From positions 1 through 11,770 of the forward strand of contig JBGPKH010000243.1 in the NCBI GenBank assembly GCA_041485845.1: a stretch of DNA of 11,770 nucleotides, read 5' to 3'. The DNA comes from OMOG01 sp041485845. GTDB taxonomy: Bacteria; Acidobacteriota; Terriglobia; Bryobacterales; Bryobacteraceae. Under the pieces are notes generated by a model. The model saw only the letters and a program-made list of their open reading frames with translations. It was not told the DNA's origin and searched no databases. Position 1 is the first letter of the stretch. Each line of letters starts with the position of its first letter. Positions 1-5,753 of the stretch are shown one piece after another. Position numbers and translations under genes: made by a program.

Positions 1-1
1 C

Positions 2-436
2 AAATTCCTGGTCTCCAGCCGCGGCACGCGTTATCAGCGCGCCCCCGTTGCGCACGGGCCGTCGGCGATTCTGATCTACACCAACCCCTCATCGGAAGTG
101 CCCAAGGCTCTTGCCAGCGTATCTGTTAGCGCCACGCTCACCCGCGTGGGCTATCGGCCCACCGTAGTGGGAACTGCCGCGGAGTTTGAAGCGATGCTGA
201 CCCGCGGCGGGTGGGACCTGGTCCTCGTGGGTATGGCCGACGCGCAAGCCGTCAGTCAACGGGTGCAGAGCAGTGCCGGTGTGCTTCCCGTCGTTCTTAC
301 AGCCGAGGATCTGAAGAAGACCAGGAAGCTGTATCCGGTCGTCCTCAAAGGCCCTACCAAGAATGAGGCCTTCCTCGAAACCATCGCCGACGCACTTGCC
401 TCCCGGCCCAAGCCCAAGGCGAAGACGGCCGCCTGA
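2..436 (+). CDS. Degenerate receiver-like domain protein, 3' part only
   Basis: The reading frame is open from the left edge of the window and ends at TGA 434-436, so the N-terminus is missing; about 144 residues are visible. The pattern of short hydrophobic strands and helices (AILIYTN near the start, then WDLVLVGM, then LPVVLT, then YPVVLKGPTK) resembles a CheY-type receiver fold. The position after strand 3, where the phospho-accepting Asp would sit, reads VGMAD, so the usual Asp is replaced by Gly. The lysine in VVLKGP matches the conserved receiver Lys-Pro region. The tail is basic and Ala/Pro-rich. I infer a pseudo-receiver that is unlikely to be phosphorylated in the usual way. It is followed after one base by an outer-membrane protein gene, suggesting co-transcription. 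A GTG at 98 could be an internal start but the frame is coding-like upstream of it. Receiver identity is tentative. Confidence 0.6.
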   Translation, partial: KFLVSSRGTRYQRAPVAHGPSAILIYTNPSSEVPKALASVSVSATLTRVGYRPTVVGTAAEFEAMLTRGGWDLVLVGMADAQAVSQRVQSSAGVLPVVLTAEDLKKTRKLYPVVLKGPTKNEAFLETIADALASRPKPKAKTAA

Positions 437-437
437 C

Positions 438-1400
438 ATGGGCCGGACGCGTTGGCGGTCCTGCCGAGCTCTCCCGCTCGCGATCGCCTTCCTGGGGCTG
501 GCTTGCGAGGCTGCGGCCCAGGCATGGGTTCCAGGGGCGGGCGCAGGCTCCGTGACCCTGAGCTACCAGAGGATCTCGAACACGGGGCACCGGTTGAGCG
601 ATGGTTTGTTAAGGGAAGGCGGGCAGAGCCTCAACATGGGGCTATATCTCGAAGCCGAGTATGCTGTCACCAACCGGTTGTCTTTGGTTGCCGGCCTGCC
701 CTATGTTTTCGGAAAGTACACCGCTCTCTCTCCTCCCCCGCCACCGTTCCTTTATTTGCCCAAGGATCAGTGCCATTGTTGGAATTCGGGCTGGCAGGAC
801 TGGGGATTCACCGCACGCTACAACGTCGTGACTGCGGCTCACGGGGCCTTTGCGCTGACACCGTCCCTGTCGGTGGGACTCCCCAGCCACAACTACGAAT
901 ACCGGGGCGAGGCCGCAGTGGGCAAGAACCTCAAGGAAGTGCGGATCGCGATAGACGCCGGGCAACGCCTGGATTGGATTTCCCGGAACCTCTCGGTGCA
1001 GGGCCGCTATGCCTACGCCTTCGTCGAACGTGTGCTCGACATCCCAGACAACCGCAGCAATGCCAGCGTGGAGAGCACGTATGTGCTGCTGAAGGGAAAG
1101 CTCGCGGCGCGCGGCTTTGCGTCGTGGCAGCGGACCCACGGAGGGCTGCGTTTGGGATCCCTTCCGCCTTACCCCCTGGTTCCCCCTGGCGAACTCAACA
1201 CGCCGGAACGTTTGGCTCAGTCGGATCGTATGCGCCGGGACAACAACTTCCGGGCTGGCGGAGGCCTTTCCTACTCATTCCCGCAGTTGGATGTCTTCGC
1301 GTTCTACAACGACTACGTCTCCGGCACCGACACGCATGCGGGCGGAGCGCTCACGATCGGGGTCAGTTGGCCGTTCGAAATCGCCCGGGCGCGCCACTAG
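438..1400 (+). CDS. Secreted outer-membrane beta-barrel protein (transporter/porin-like)
   Basis: This is a 320-residue protein starting at ATG 438, one base after the preceding stop. The start is chosen because it gives a clean Sec signal peptide: basic MGRTRWR, a hydrophobic stretch ending LAIAFLGLACEAAAQA, with likely cleavage after AAA or AQA. An in-frame ATG at 363 would bury this signal behind 25 residues and overlap the upstream gene. The mature part alternates short amphipathic strands with Gly/Asn/Pro turns (for example TLSYQRISNTGHR, LSLVAGLPYVFGKY, LSVQGRYAYAFVER, LDVFAFYNDYVSG), ending in TIGVSWPF, the pattern of an outer-membrane beta-barrel. It resembles the broad 'transporter / meta-pathway of phenol degradation' barrel families, which is weak evidence for a substrate. 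A loop contains CHC (around residues 112-114). The role is probably small-molecule passage across the outer membrane. The substrate is unknown. Confidence 0.75.
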   Translation: MGRTRWRSCRALPLAIAFLGLACEAAAQAWVPGAGAGSVTLSYQRISNTGHRLSDGLLREGGQSLNMGLYLEAEYAVTNRLSLVAGLPYVFGKYTALSPPPPPFLYLPKDQCHCWNSGWQDWGFTARYNVVTAAHGAFALTPSLSVGLPSHNYEYRGEAAVGKNLKEVRIAIDAGQRLDWISRNLSVQGRYAYAFVERVLDIPDNRSNASVESTYVLLKGKLAARGFASWQRTHGGLRLGSLPPYPLVPPGELNTPERLAQSDRMRRDNNFRAGGGLSYSFPQLDVFAFYNDYVSGTDTHAGGALTIGVSWPFEIARARH

Positions 1401-1642
1401 CCCGCACGTCAACAAGCGGCCGCCTGGAGTTGCGATGAGACAAATGCAGACGATCGCTCGTCGGGAATTCCTCAAGCCGGTGAACGTGAAGCACTGGTTC
1501 CCGATGTACACCTGCCGACGATGCGCTGCAAATTCCGGAACGGGCCGCAGCGCGAGCGGGAATCTACGTTTAATGTGAAGTAGTGCAAAATGCCGCTGAC
1601 ATATGGAGAGCGACTGGGTCCCTTCCCCTTCCGTTCCGCATG
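1401..1642. other. Convergent intergenic region, no supported gene
   Basis: This gap lies between two genes that end towards each other. A short ATG frame at 1435-1578 (47 codons) has no convincing ribosome binding site and no recognisable product. A small dyad CGCAT-GCT-ATGCG at 1637-1649 overlaps the stop codon of the minus-strand gene but lacks a T-run. I see no clear terminator or promoter. Confidence 0.5.
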
Positions 1643-2551
1643 CTATGCGAAGTATTTATCGATATCGACCCAGCCGTTCATTCGGGATGGTTCGAGTTTG
1701 CCGCGGTTCACCCGCTTGATAAAGTCCTTCTTGTTGGCGCTCCTGTAGCCGCCCTGGCCACCATCGACAGCGACCCACGTTCCCTGCTCGGTAATCTCGC
1801 CGATGGTCCCAACGTGCCCGAATACCTGAGATCCATCCGGCTTCGAATAAAAGTCACCGACCTTCGGCGTGCCGCCGCTACTGCTTGGAATCCAGCTTCC
1901 CGGCACATCCTTGGCGGCCCAATCCAGTTGGAGCACGCCGGCGCTCAGCCAGCGGCCGACCTTCTTGCCCAGACGTGCGCCCAACTTCCCGGCCAGACAA
2001 CCCAGAGTCAGATTGCAGGTGGTAAACGTGGTGTTCTTCGGCGGCTGCTTGCCTTCCGGCCAGGGTGGATTCTTGTTCTCCGGCTCCCAGTAGTTATCCA
2101 GCAACATTTGCGTGTTGTAGCCGGTGAGCTTCTTGAACAATGGATCACCTGAGGACAGGACCGGTACGGGTACATTCTCCCGTAGTACGGCCATCATCGC
2201 TTGACGGATTGGCGAAAGGGTGGGCGCCTCGCATATCCAGTAGACGAAGCCGTCCGCAAGCGACTCGTCGGTGGATGTCACGATCTTCCCGGTACCGGCA
2301 TTTGCGTTGCCGTTTTCCGGGACGTTCGACAGGAGCAGCACCACTTGCGGCAGTTTGCCGGGGGGCTGGCCCTTGATCCCGACTTGCGTACCTCTCACGT
2401 CCATCGCGCCCGACTGGGACGCTCCGATCCTGGTCCACAACTTGCCCGAGTCTTCAGCCAGGCTCCACTTTGTGCCCCCGAAATCGAGCTGCATGCGAAG
2501 TTGGCCTCGCGTTGCGCCGTTTTTGTCGTATACCACCATCGAAAGGTTCAT
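1643..2551 (-). CDS. Putative papain-like cysteine amidase/peptidase (NlpC/P60 or CHAP-like), stand-alone
   Basis: This is a 302-residue protein starting at ATG 2551, with AGAGGAG centred about seven bases upstream supporting the start. No signal peptide or membrane helix is visible. Residues 1-130 form an unrecognised N-terminal domain rich in beta-type segments. Residues about 172-302 look like a cysteine hydrolase of the NlpC/P60-CHAP-like fold: Cys179 in TTFTTCNLTLG as candidate nucleophile, PKVGDFY (229-235) as the 'GD' strand typical of these folds, His246 in FGHVGTIGEI, and Asp263 in WVAVDGGQGG as possible third catalytic residue. Enzymes of this type cut peptidoglycan peptides or related amides. 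It stands alone between a convergent barrel gene and a divergent methyltransferase gene, with no holin, immunity-like or secretion gene next to it. Alternatives are a contact-dependent or type VI secretion effector, a domesticated phage lysin, or a cytoplasmic amidase. The fold call is moderate; the role is unknown. Confidence 0.6.
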   Translation of the reverse strand: MNLSMVVYDKNGATRGQLRMQLDFGGTKWSLAEDSGKLWTRIGASQSGAMDVRGTQVGIKGQPPGKLPQVVLLLSNVPENGNANAGTGKIVTSTDESLADGFVYWICEAPTLSPIRQAMMAVLRENVPVPVLSSGDPLFKKLTGYNTQMLLDNYWEPENKNPPWPEGKQPPKNTTFTTCNLTLGCLAGKLGARLGKKVGRWLSAGVLQLDWAAKDVPGSWIPSSSGGTPKVGDFYSKPDGSQVFGHVGTIGEITEQGTWVAVDGGQGGYRSANKKDFIKRVNRGKLEPSRMNGWVDIDKYFA

Positions 2552-2747
2552 CGGTCTCCTCTTTCATTCTGGTTTGGGCGAAGGAATCCAACCGTCTCAG
2601 CCGCACCGGTTTGTTAGGAATTCTTCGTGCGGAGTTCAGGCCGGCCAGCAATTCCGATCCGTATACCGCCACGCGGAAGAGCGGCCGCTCCGAATTCACG
2701 TCCCTCTACTGACAATTGCGGATTTCGGGCGCGATTCCGATCATCTT

Positions 2748-2783
2748 TTTTCATAAGACCACCGGTTTTCATAAGACCACCGG
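2748..2783. repeat. Perfect tandem duplication of an 18-bp unit
   Basis: The unit TTTTCATAAGACCACCGG occurs at 2748-2765 and again, identical and directly adjacent, at 2766-2783. The second copy runs straight into a GC-rich hairpin at 2782-2797. Two adjacent identical copies could be a duplicated regulator-binding site or a replication-slippage product. Confidence 0.85.
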
Positions 2784-2870
2784 CTGGAATGCCAGCCATG
2801 AGGCGGCGAAAGTCGATCTGGCGTGAACCGGCAGCATCCCGCTGAACCAAAAAATGTGACCACGGACCTC

Positions 2871-2890
2871 CACCACTCGTAAGAGTAGTG
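2871..2890 (+). promoter_or_regulatory. Hairpin with GTAA tetraloop before the methyltransferase start
   Basis: CACCACTC (2871-2878) can pair with GAGTAGTG (2883-2890) with one mismatch around the tetraloop GTAA, a GNRA-type loop in RNA. It ends six bases before the GGAG ribosome binding site (2896-2899) of the gene starting at 2905, so it would sit in the 5' leader. It may influence mRNA stability or translation; function is inferred. Confidence 0.35.
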
Positions 2891-2904
2891 AGGCTGGAGA
2901 TTCT

Positions 2905-3426
2905 ATGACTCTGACGTTTGTGGCGCTGCGATCGGCTCTGTTTGCGGGTGGGTTCCTGTGGCTGTGGTCCTGGATCGCCGGGCTCCTGCGGCCCTTTGAC
3001 GATGTGCTGGGCGGGCCGCTGCCGGGGTGGAGCCGCGCGGCGGGACTACTGGTGCTGGCTTTGGGCGGAGTGGTGGCCGCATGGTGCATTGGCGAGTTCG
3101 TCGTCCAAGGCCGTGGCACTCCCGCACTATTCGATCCGCCGCGACGATTGGTTGCGCGGGGGCCCTACCATTATGCCCGCAACCCCATGTACATCGGCGG
3201 AGGCCTCCTCCTGTTGGGCTTTGGCCTGTACCAGCGGTCGCCTTCCATTGTTCTCTTTGTGCCGGCCTGGTGGTTGCTGTTCCATCTGCTGGTGGTCCTC
3301 TATGAAGAGGCGGCCCTACGAAGCAAGTTCGGTCCCGATTATGATGAGTACTGTCGGCGTACACCGCGCTGGATTCCGCGATCTACCTCGGAAGCAATAG
3401 CCGGGCCAACCACTCATCGGCTTTGA
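2905..3426 (+). CDS. Isoprenylcysteine carboxyl methyltransferase / phospholipid methyltransferase family membrane protein
   Basis: This is a 173-residue membrane protein starting at ATG 2905 with GGAG five bases upstream. Hydrophobic segments lie at about residues 5-27, 43-65, 96-109 and 114-133. The family signature follows: RGPYHYARNPMY (85-96), the AdoMet-binding loop of ICMT/PEMT-type methyltransferases, then YEE (133-135) and KFGPDYDEYCRRTPRWIPR (141-159), both typical of the C-terminal part. These enzymes transfer a methyl group from S-adenosylmethionine to a lipid-linked substrate in the membrane; in bacteria lacking prenylated proteins the substrate is usually unknown. It heads a probable operon: an ECF sigma factor starts 32 bases after its stop. 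The catalytic family is fairly certain, the substrate is not. Confidence 0.85.
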   Translation: MTLTFVALRSALFAGGFLWLWSWIAGLLRPFDDVLGGPLPGWSRAAGLLVLALGGVVAAWCIGEFVVQGRGTPALFDPPRRLVARGPYHYARNPMYIGGGLLLLGFGLYQRSPSIVLFVPAWWLLFHLLVVLYEEAALRSKFGPDYDEYCRRTPRWIPRSTSEAIAGPTTHRL

Positions 3427-3447
3427 TACACCCAATTTTGATACACC
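3422..3447 (+). repeat. 11-bp direct repeat between methyltransferase and sigma factor genes
   Basis: TTTGATACACC occurs at 3422-3432 and 3437-3447, with starts 15 bases apart. The first copy contains the stop codon of the methyltransferase and the second lies just before the ribosome binding site (AAGGAAAG) of the sigma factor. It may be a small local duplication or a paired binding site. Confidence 0.6.
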
Positions 3448-3458
3448 TTAAGGAAAGC

Positions 3459-3995
3459 ATGGACACGCTGGAGCAGTTCGGGGCCGGCGATCAAGACGCG
3501 TTTGAAGCACTGTTTCGGCAATACCAAAGCGAAGTTTACAGATGGATCGTTCGCCTGGTGCGGAACCCCGGGGTGGCGGAGGAATTGACGGTCGAAACAT
3601 TCTGGCGCATCTATCGTCACCGAAATCGGTTCGATGCCCGCCGTCCCTTCGGGCCATGGGCGCGGCGCATCGCTACCCGCGTGGCGGTCGACTACCTGAA
3701 ATCGATCGATCACCGGGAATCGACAGGCCAACTGCTCGAACCCGTGACACCAGCCACACGGTGTTCCGGCCCCGACCCTGTAGTGCAAGGCGAGGTACGC
3801 GACCAGATCGCGCGAGCCTTTTTCTCCCTTCCCGTACGGCTTCGGGTGGCGGCAAACCTGGCGCTGATCGAGGAATGCCCATACCAGGAAATCGCGGACG
3901 CGCTGGACATCTCGCTGAGTGCCGTGAAGATGAGGGTAGGGCGGGCGGTAGCGCTCCTGCGCACGAGTCTTGAAAGAATGGGGATGCGGCCATGA
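3459..3995 (+). CDS. ECF-type RNA polymerase sigma factor
   Basis: This is a 178-residue sigma-70 family protein of the extracytoplasmic function group. The ATG at 3459 is preferred because TAAGGAAAG sits directly upstream; a TTG at 3423 overlapping the upstream stop would only add twelve unlikely residues. The sigma-2 domain covers about 14-85 (DAFEALFRQYQSEVYRW, then the ETFWRIYRHRNRFD region 2.2-like segment and PFGPWARRIATRVAVDYLK). The sigma-4 domain covers about 115-170, with the helix-turn-helix YQEIADALDISLSAVKMRV (142-160). The length is normal for the group. It recruits RNA polymerase to promoters of an envelope or stress regulon. A 75-residue membrane-anchored protein overlaps its stop codon by ATGA, the usual place for an anti-sigma partner. 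No evident consensus ECF promoter was found upstream, so autoregulation cannot be shown. Confidence 0.92.
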   Translation: MDTLEQFGAGDQDAFEALFRQYQSEVYRWIVRLVRNPGVAEELTVETFWRIYRHRNRFDARRPFGPWARRIATRVAVDYLKSIDHRESTGQLLEPVTPATRCSGPDPVVQGEVRDQIARAFFSLPVRLRVAANLALIEECPYQEIADALDISLSAVKMRVGRAVALLRTSLERMGMRP

Positions 3996-4219
3996 ACCAC
4001 GACGATCGCGAACTCGAATTCATCCGCAAGCAACTGAGGTCTCGACTGCCTCCGTGGAACGGCCCGGAGTTACAGGTAGATCTTTGGCCCCGTGTGCTGC
4101 GCCGGTTGGAAGAGAGCCCGGTGACTTTCGGGTGGTTCGAGTCAATCCTGGCGGGTCTGGCCGCAGTCACGTTCGCGATTTTTCCCGAGTTGCTGACAGC
4201 GATGTTGTACCACCTTTGA
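3992..4219 (+). CDS. Small single-helix membrane protein, candidate anti-sigma factor
   Basis: This is a 75-residue protein whose ATG overlaps the sigma factor stop (ATGA at 3992-3995), indicating translational coupling. Residues 1-47 are charged and helix-prone (ELEFIRKQLRSRLPPW, then DLWPRVLRRLEESP). Residues 48-72 form one hydrophobic helix (FESILAGLAAVTFAIFPELL). There is no HxxxCxxC zinc motif as in ZAS-domain anti-sigma factors and no periplasmic domain follows the helix. By position and topology I infer a minimal membrane-anchored regulator of the adjacent ECF factor. It may also act together with the four-helix protein encoded next. No family was recognised. Confidence 0.65.
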   Translation: MNHDDRELEFIRKQLRSRLPPWNGPELQVDLWPRVLRRLEESPVTFGWFESILAGLAAVTFAIFPELLTAMLYHL

Positions 4220-4230
4220 CGGAGGACGTA

Positions 4231-4638
4231 ATGAAGAGCCACCCTTATCTACGCGCATACATGGCGGGTGTCCTGCTGCCGAGCTGGTTCTTGCTGCTGG
4301 TGCTGGCGGCTTACCTGCTCATTCACTTCACCGGGCGAGGTCCGGCGGGGATGGGGAGCGCGATCGTCTTTCCGATGGCGATTGTGCCGAACCTCTGGGG
4401 GCTGTGGAACTTGCTCTACACGTCGCTCGGATTGCGCAGACGTGTCTCGATTGGCGCTTTCGGATCGCTGCTCCCTCTGATCCTCGTTCCAGCCGGTGTC
4501 GAGCTGGCATCCGTGCTGGACTTAAGCTTCTACACCCTGCGGCAGGCGGCGGCGATCCTTCCCATGGCGATGGCCATCTACTATCTGGCGTGGAAGTACG
4601 CGGTCGCGTTCTTTAACCGAGTCGTCGAACCGCGGTAA
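4231..4638 (+). CDS. Four-helix integral membrane protein of unknown function
   Basis: This is a 135-residue protein starting at ATG 4231 with GGAGG at 4221-4225. Almost the whole chain is membrane-embedded. Four helices are visible at about residues 12-35 (LLPSWFLLLVLAAYLLIHF), 42-66 (SAIVFPMAIVPNLWGLWNLL), 72-96 (SIGAFGSLLPLILVPAGVEL) and 103-127 (AAILPMAMAIYYLAWKYAVA). Loops are short and the C-terminus ends NRVVEPR. It follows the candidate anti-sigma gene after 11 bases and is the last gene of the plus-strand cassette. Its job may be signal sensing or lipid/envelope-related, consistent with the methyltransferase and the ECF factor, but no domain was recognised and that is only context. 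Confidence 0.7.
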   Translation: MKSHPYLRAYMAGVLLPSWFLLLVLAAYLLIHFTGRGPAGMGSAIVFPMAIVPNLWGLWNLLYTSLGLRRRVSIGAFGSLLPLILVPAGVELASVLDLSFYTLRQAAAILPMAMAIYYLAWKYAVAFFNRVVEPR

Positions 4639-4670
4639 CCGGCAGTGGCCGGAAACCGCTCCTTGCGGTC

Positions 4671-4730
4671 GCGGCTCGGTAACGCACCGGCGGCTCTGTA
4701 ACGTACCGTCCGCTCGGTAACCGCACCGGC
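4671..4730. repeat. Degenerate ~20-bp tandem repeats in a convergent gap
   Basis: Three successive units share the core CTCGGTAAC-GCACCGG: about 4671-4690, 4691-4710 (CTCTGTAACGTACCG) and 4711-4730 (CTCGGTAACCGCACCGG). A weaker fourth match (CGCGGTAACCGGCAGTGG) lies just upstream, overlapping the end of the membrane protein gene. They are imperfect copies, so old or under loose selection. Their role is unknown. Confidence 0.6.
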
Positions 4731-4734
4731 CGTG

Positions 4735-4779
4735 AAAAAACCGGTTGGCAGGCGCTTCAGCCTGGCGAAAGCCCCTGCC
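4735..4779 (-). terminator. Possible rho-independent terminator for the FecR/zinc-protein operon
   Basis: Read on the minus strand, GGCAGG (4779-4774) can pair with CCTGCC (4752-4747); alternatively CAGGC (4764-4760) pairs with GCCTG (4753-4749). A run of six T follows at 4740-4735 after a few bases. It lies just downstream of the minus-strand stop at 4787. The gap between hairpin and T-run makes it a weak match. Confidence 0.35.
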
Positions 4780-4786
4780 CCACCTG

Positions 4787-5056
4787 TTACGGCGCCGACG
4801 GTTCGGGTTCGTCTTCCGGGAAAGGATCGGGATCGGGCAGCGGGGGCGGCGGCTCGGGCTCGGCGGCGGCGCGGAAAACGGAACGGGCGGTGCCGGCCGG
4901 CGTCCCATTTGCCGAATCCGTGAGCGTCACCTCGCATTCACAGCAGTCGCTGCATCGCTGGCATTTTTCGCATAGGTGATTGTTGCAGGCGTCCTTGGTG
5001 CAGCGGGCGCAGATTCGCGTGGATTCCTCTCCACAGATGCTGCACGTGAATGGCAT
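4787..5056 (-). CDS. Small cysteine-rich zinc-binding protein with acidic Pro-rich tail
   Basis: This is an 89-residue protein starting at ATG 5056, eight bases after the stop of the upstream gene; the ribosome binding site is weak, consistent with coupled translation. The N-terminal 42 residues are dense in metal ligands: Cys5, Cys8, Cys16, Cys19, Cys24, His27, Cys29, Cys32, Cys35, Cys38, Cys39 and Cys41 (in CSICGEE, CARCTKDACNNHLCEKC, CSDCCEC). The spacing resembles B-box or treble-clef zinc fingers and would hold two or three zinc ions. Residues about 43-66 are a linker, and 67-89 are Pro/Glu/Asp-rich (PEPPPPLPDPDPFPEDEPEP) and probably disordered. No signal peptide is visible, so it should be cytoplasmic, unlike its two upstream partners. 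Zinc binding is likely; the biological role is unknown. Confidence 0.75.
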   Translation of the reverse strand: MPFTCSICGEESTRICARCTKDACNNHLCEKCQRCSDCCECEVTLTDSANGTPAGTARSVFRAAAEPEPPPPLPDPDPFPEDEPEPSAP

Positions 5057-5064
5057 GTCGGAAC

Positions 5065-5661
5065 CTATTTCTTCCTCGTGGGTCTGGGCGGCCCTTGGGT
5101 TTTGGGCGGCACTTGCGTCAGAATGCCGCGGCAGCGCTGGGCTTCCCGGTCCATCACCAGCAAATCCTGCTCGCGTTCGGAGGCCAGGTTCACGATGTAC
5201 CTTTGCAGGCGGTCGCGGTTGCCGTCGTTCTGCGCCGCCAGAATGGTGAGCGCCTGGGCGTTGGCGGGACTCTGGTATCGGCGGATGGCCTCTTCGATGG
5301 AGGCCAGCATGGTCTCCAGGGCGTGGATACGGAAATACACCTCGAGTGAAGCCGAGAGCTTCTCGGGGTTGGCGGCGAGCGCCACGGCTCCCGCGGTGAG
5401 TGCCCGGGCCTGATCCTTACTGGACTGAAGCTGTTCGTCGTACGTCTCGGACGCGCCTTTCGCCACCCAAGCTTTGGCGTCGATCTTGTCCAGAAACGTG
5501 GTGAGGCGATTGGCGTGAACGCCGATCTCCTGGAGGACTGCGGCAATGTCCCAGTCGGCTTCCAGACCGGCACGGGGTTTGGGAGTTGCCGGCGTCTGGG
5601 CGCAGGTGACCGCAACGCAGCCTAAGATGAGGAGTCCTCGGAGGGCGGTAGAGGGGACCAC
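5065..5661 (-). CDS. Secreted helical protein of unknown function
   Basis: This is a 198-residue protein. The only start in the frame after an in-frame TAG is GTG 5661; GAAAGG sits immediately before it, closer than usual, so the start is a best guess. The N-terminus MVPSTALRGLLILGCVAVTCAQ is a short signal peptide, probably cut after CAQ. A Thr/Pro-rich stretch follows (TPATPKPR), then from about residue 35 an almost wholly helical chain with Ala/Leu/Gln-rich amphipathic heptad-like segments (IAAVLQEIGVHANRLTTFLD, YFRIHALETMLASIEEAIRRY, then ASEREQDLLVMDREAQRCRG). The C-terminus is basic and Pro-rich (PPKTQGPPRPTRKK). It sits between the FecR-domain gene and the zinc-protein gene. I do not recognise a family. 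It looks like a periplasmic helical-bundle protein. Confidence 0.7.
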   Translation of the reverse strand: MVPSTALRGLLILGCVAVTCAQTPATPKPRAGLEADWDIAAVLQEIGVHANRLTTFLDKIDAKAWVAKGASETYDEQLQSSKDQARALTAGAVALAANPEKLSASLEVYFRIHALETMLASIEEAIRRYQSPANAQALTILAAQNDGNRDRLQRYIVNLASEREQDLLVMDREAQRCRGILTQVPPKTQGPPRPTRKK

Positions 5662-5753
5662 CCTTTCAATCTATCACGGGGGTCATGCGTGACGTAGATT
5701 CGGGGCCGCGCATGGCGCTGCCCTACATACAAACGTGCTGCGGGAAACAAAAA

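Larger units (their letters stand above)
2552..2904. other. Divergent intergenic region with repeats and hairpins
   Basis: This 353-base stretch separates the minus-strand cysteine hydrolase from the plus-strand methyltransferase, so promoters for both should lie here. It is patchily less GC-rich than its neighbours (around 2740-2780). It holds a perfect 18-bp tandem duplication (2748-2783), a 6-bp hairpin GGCTGG-AATG-CCAGCC (2782-2797), and a GTAA-loop hairpin just upstream of the methyltransferase ribosome binding site. Short frames exist on both strands, but none has a good start context or a recognisable product. I cannot place a -35/-10 pair with confidence. Confidence 0.6.

Noticed and set aside
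452..1438. Long plus-strand frame overlapping the outer-membrane barrel gene
   Set aside because: It is out of frame with the barrel gene, is Arg/Pro-rich without domains, and lacks a signal peptide; the barrel frame explains the region.
1435..1578. Possible 47-codon gene in the convergent gap
   Set aside because: No ribosome binding site, no domain and no conservation data; CxxC in the middle is not enough.
1637..1649. CGCAT-GCT-ATGCG as a terminator for the hydrolase gene
   Set aside because: The stem is only five base pairs, overlaps the stop codon and has no T-run.
2614..2850. Minus-strand 78-codon frame across the 18-bp tandem repeat
   Set aside because: Weak start context and low-complexity translation; the repeat gives a duplicated GGLMK segment by accident of the DNA repeat.
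5602..5661. Lipoprotein signal (ILGC) in the secreted helical protein
   Set aside because: The Cys at residue 15 has too short a hydrophobic stretch before it, and the Cys at 20 has Thr rather than Gly/Ala/Ser at -1; an ordinary signal peptide fits better.
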